Origin: Tubulanus polymorphus
Lineage: Eukaryota > Nemertea > Palaeonemertea > Tubulaniformes > Tubulanidae
Reading direction: 5' to 3'
Length of the DNA: 64,000 nt
NCBI RefSeq assembly: GCF_964204645.1
Contig: NC_134035.1
Coordinates: forward strand, 1,254,001-1,318,000
Positions 62,070 through 64,000 of the stretch are shown here, piece by piece (positions within the stretch are counted from its first letter, which is position 1; each line of letters starts with the position of its first letter). A program made the translations under genes and the position numbers. The notes under the pieces are model-generated. The model was not told the origin of the DNA and did no database searches. It saw nothing but the letters and a program-made list of their open reading frames with translations.

Positions 62070-62262
62070 GAAACCTTGTTTCTCCGCTCTGCTGAGCTTA
62101 AATGTTGACCCGGCCGGCCGCCTATCTACCCTATACATTACTTTTTTTAAAGATCGTGATCAATTTCACCATAACAGACCCGGCCGCTATGGAAATGAAC
62201 TGTTTATGAATTTTATCATATTTTACAAAAATGACCCGGCCGCTGCGGAGAAACAAGGTATC
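62070..62262. mobile_element. MITE-like inverted-repeat element (copy in Ly6 B intron 2)
   Basis: Related to 60100-60282, with ends GAAACCTTGTTTCTCC and GGAGAAACAAGGTATC and internal CCGGCCG motifs. It sits in intron 2 of copy B, whereas the other sits in intron 1 of copy A, which points to separate insertions or a rearrangement. Confidence 0.65.
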
Positions 62263-62387
62263 ATTTTTGTTTAGCCTAATCGTCGGGTGGTAAAGAAACG
62301 ATAAACCAGTCGCTGATAGTGTACTTAAGATGGTTAAAACTGATCGCAACGTTTACTGCCTACATAAGTGGACATTGTGACACTTAC

Positions 62388-62519
62388 TGAATTTGGTTGT
62401 CAAACATCTAACGTCGCATTCTATCTTCTCGGCTATTTCATCCAACTTAGTCAACCTGAAGCAATCCCCTCCGTACTGTCTCTCGCGAGAATCGCAGGAA
62501 TAACAACGAACTCCTGAAC
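62388..62519 (-). CDS. Ly6/three-finger protein B, exon 2
   Basis: Central exon beginning GSGVRCYSCDSRE, with five mature cysteines at the same spacing as copy A (CxxC, DC, EC, RC). Acceptor aacacag and donor gtaagt fit, and phases match both neighbours. The full protein is 115 aa, seven longer than copy A because of a different C-terminus. Intron 1 is only 156 bp (788 bp in copy A). Like copy A it shows no C-terminal hydrophobic segment and is probably secreted. Confidence 0.86.
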
Positions 62520-62675
62520 CTGTGTTAAAAACAACTTGGTCTGGACACAACTAACACGCGATGGTGTTGCCTTCTCGAAGTCGATCAGAAAATTCTCAGG
62601 ACCGTATTGAGGGTGGCCACTTTCTGCCCATTATATGCAAAATTATATCACACGATTAAATAACTCGCTTCTTAC

Positions 62676-62727
62676 CGATTCTACAACACACGCTCAGAAA
62701 TACGAGTCCTATGAATAAACCATTCAT
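62676..62727 (-). CDS. Ly6/three-finger protein B, exon 1 (signal peptide)
   Basis: Start exon of the second Ly6 copy, encoding MNGLFIGLVFLSVCCRI plus one base, with a gtaaga donor. It is nearly identical to exon 1 of copy A. The start codon has a gggaaaATGA context. Confidence 0.85.
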
Positions 62728-62739
62728 TTTCCCGGCCGA

Positions 62740-63250
62740 GTTGACAGAGAGCAGAAAATATTCACCTCCAGACAAATTACATATAATCGCATCGAGTTGG
62801 GAAACATTGTGTGCAGAAAAAAATCCTAAATCGTGCCAATGTATGTTTGTTCACAACAAATTAACGCTGGTTTTAATATTTTTGTCAAGGGCAGACAAAT
62901 TACATATATATCCATTTGTTACTACATTAAGTTGGGAAAAATTATGCACAGAAAAAATCCTTTTTATTCAGCGGAAATCGCATAATGTACTTTTGTTCAT
63001 GTCCAATAAATACAAATGTCTATTTCAAACTACCAAAACTAACCGAGCTAGATATTAGTATTTTTGTCTCTTTTTTCATCGCTTAAAGTTTGTTTGTTAC
63101 TTTGTTTTCACAGATTCAAAGAAAACGAACATGAAATGTTGCGCAATCAAAAAATTTTCAGGTCTTCTTATGTCGTTGTTCGTCGTTGTAACAATGATTT
63201 ATCATGAAAGATTTTCTGATTCCTTGAATTTTCCTTGAAAGTAAAAAAGT
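62740..63250. repeat. Duplicated upstream flank of the Ly6 genes
   Basis: Blocks resembling 60560-60930 (upstream of gene A) recur here: GACAAATTACATATA, ATTCAGCGGAAATCG, GAAATGTTGCGCAAT and TTTTCTGATTCCTTGAATTTTCC. The block around 62760-62850 is repeated again at 62885-63000. The Ly6 duplication therefore includes the promoter side; start codons of the two genes are 2,256 bp apart. Confidence 0.7.
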
Positions 63251-63834
63251 AAATTAAAGAAAACAATTCCGCGTTCATATAATAAATTTACAACAACGCT
63301 ATTGTTTATTGCTCGGCATATTTTACAAGGGATGGTGCAATGGTCACACAATATGTAATAATATCAATTTGTATACATAAAATTTAATTCATCTGAATCA
63401 ATTCATTCAAGCAACTAACAGAATTATATTTAATAAGAGATGAGAAAACTGGTAAAGGATACCATGAAAATTTATCAAGATTCCATAAAACATCTCAAGC
63501 GACTGATCCGATAATTAAGTTTGACACTTCCGTTTTTGCAACGCTGCCGCAATTAACATGAAATAAAAACATTTTCACCGCAGCGTCTGAATATTCAACG
63601 CTTTTGAGCATCTCAAAAAAAGTTTTGGAATCTAAATCTAGGAGCGTCATTCGAGCGTACAGACTAGAATGATCTACAACCGAGATTTGAAACTTAAACG
63701 AAAATATTCTTCATTTCACGAATATCGTTCATGAGAAATGTCTCGATAATTGAAATACTGCCCGCGTCGCTTCGATACGACAAAACAACAATTTATTGTT
63801 AACGAGAAGCGTCCTCGTGCGCCTCGTTCTCCTT

Positions 63835-64000
63835 TATAAAACCGTAAATACCGGTCTCACTCCGAGCACGGCGTGCTTTAAACGCGAATCTTCAAATACT
63901 GGTCGAACGGCTGCGAGACGGTCGCGCGGAACCGTTCCCGTCGACGTTCCTCATCAGGACGCGCGGAGAACGCGATCGACTACGCGACCTCGAACCGCTG
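63835..64000 (+). promoter_or_regulatory. Possible TATA-initiator core promoter at the right edge
   Basis: TATAAA at 63835-63840 is followed 24 bp later by TCACTCC (63857-63863), which fits the animal initiator pattern YYANWYY. Downstream sequence is CpG-rich and open on the plus strand to the window end, and a minus-strand frame is also open. A gene start lying mostly outside the window is an inference. Confidence 0.3.

Noticed and set aside
63858-63995. Minus-strand frame ending SQPFDQYLKIRV before a stop, as a terminal exon
   Set aside because: Plausible residues, but the only acceptor-like TAG lacks a pyrimidine tract and the plus strand is also open; undecidable at the window edge.

Overview
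This 64 kb window is eukaryotic, gene-poor and repeat-rich. Coding exons are short and split by GT-AG introns. The two gene families recognised (thrombospondin type-1 repeats and Ly6/three-finger proteins) are animal families. CpG-rich patches in an AT-rich background, many short inverted-repeat elements and several minisatellites suggest an invertebrate, possibly a lophotrochozoan such as a mollusc. That last placement is an inference, because no marker fixes the taxon.

Layout. (1) 1-23773, minus strand: the 5' end of a thrombospondin type-1 domain gene of THSD7 type. Exon 1 is 23243-23773 (signal peptide), exon 2 is 21925-22030 and exon 3 is 14024-14258. The reading phases join exactly, giving about 290 residues of a large secreted or membrane-anchored protein. 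No further exon was found below 14023, so the rest probably lies beyond position 1. The introns hold tandem repeats, a tRNA-derived SINE-like unit and MITE-like elements. (2) 23774-58200: no confident gene. It holds a 60-bp satellite (25950-27215), a decayed LINE 3' end (28270-28580), a TTAA-flanked piggyBac-type MITE (42228-42514), two arrays of the same 15-bp minisatellite (47930-48842 and 53256-53970), and a long inverted repeat (46610-47258 with 49565-50170) enclosing the first array. Many CpG-rich patches could be regulatory. A possible first coding exon lies at 38209-38280 (minus). (3) 58200-63250, minus strand: two tandemly duplicated Ly6/three-finger genes of three exons each (108 and 115 aa). 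They differ by a frameshifted C-terminus, by presence or absence of a promoter-proximal TATA segment, and by MITE positions. (4) 63830-64000: a TATA plus initiator arrangement pointing off the right edge.

Functional picture: both gene families make cysteine-rich extracellular proteins; nothing here shows that they act together. The main unexplained features are the 15-bp arrays, whose common variation falls mostly on third codon positions of one open (Gly-Ser-Thr-Gly-Pro)n frame, and the inverted repeat around one of them.
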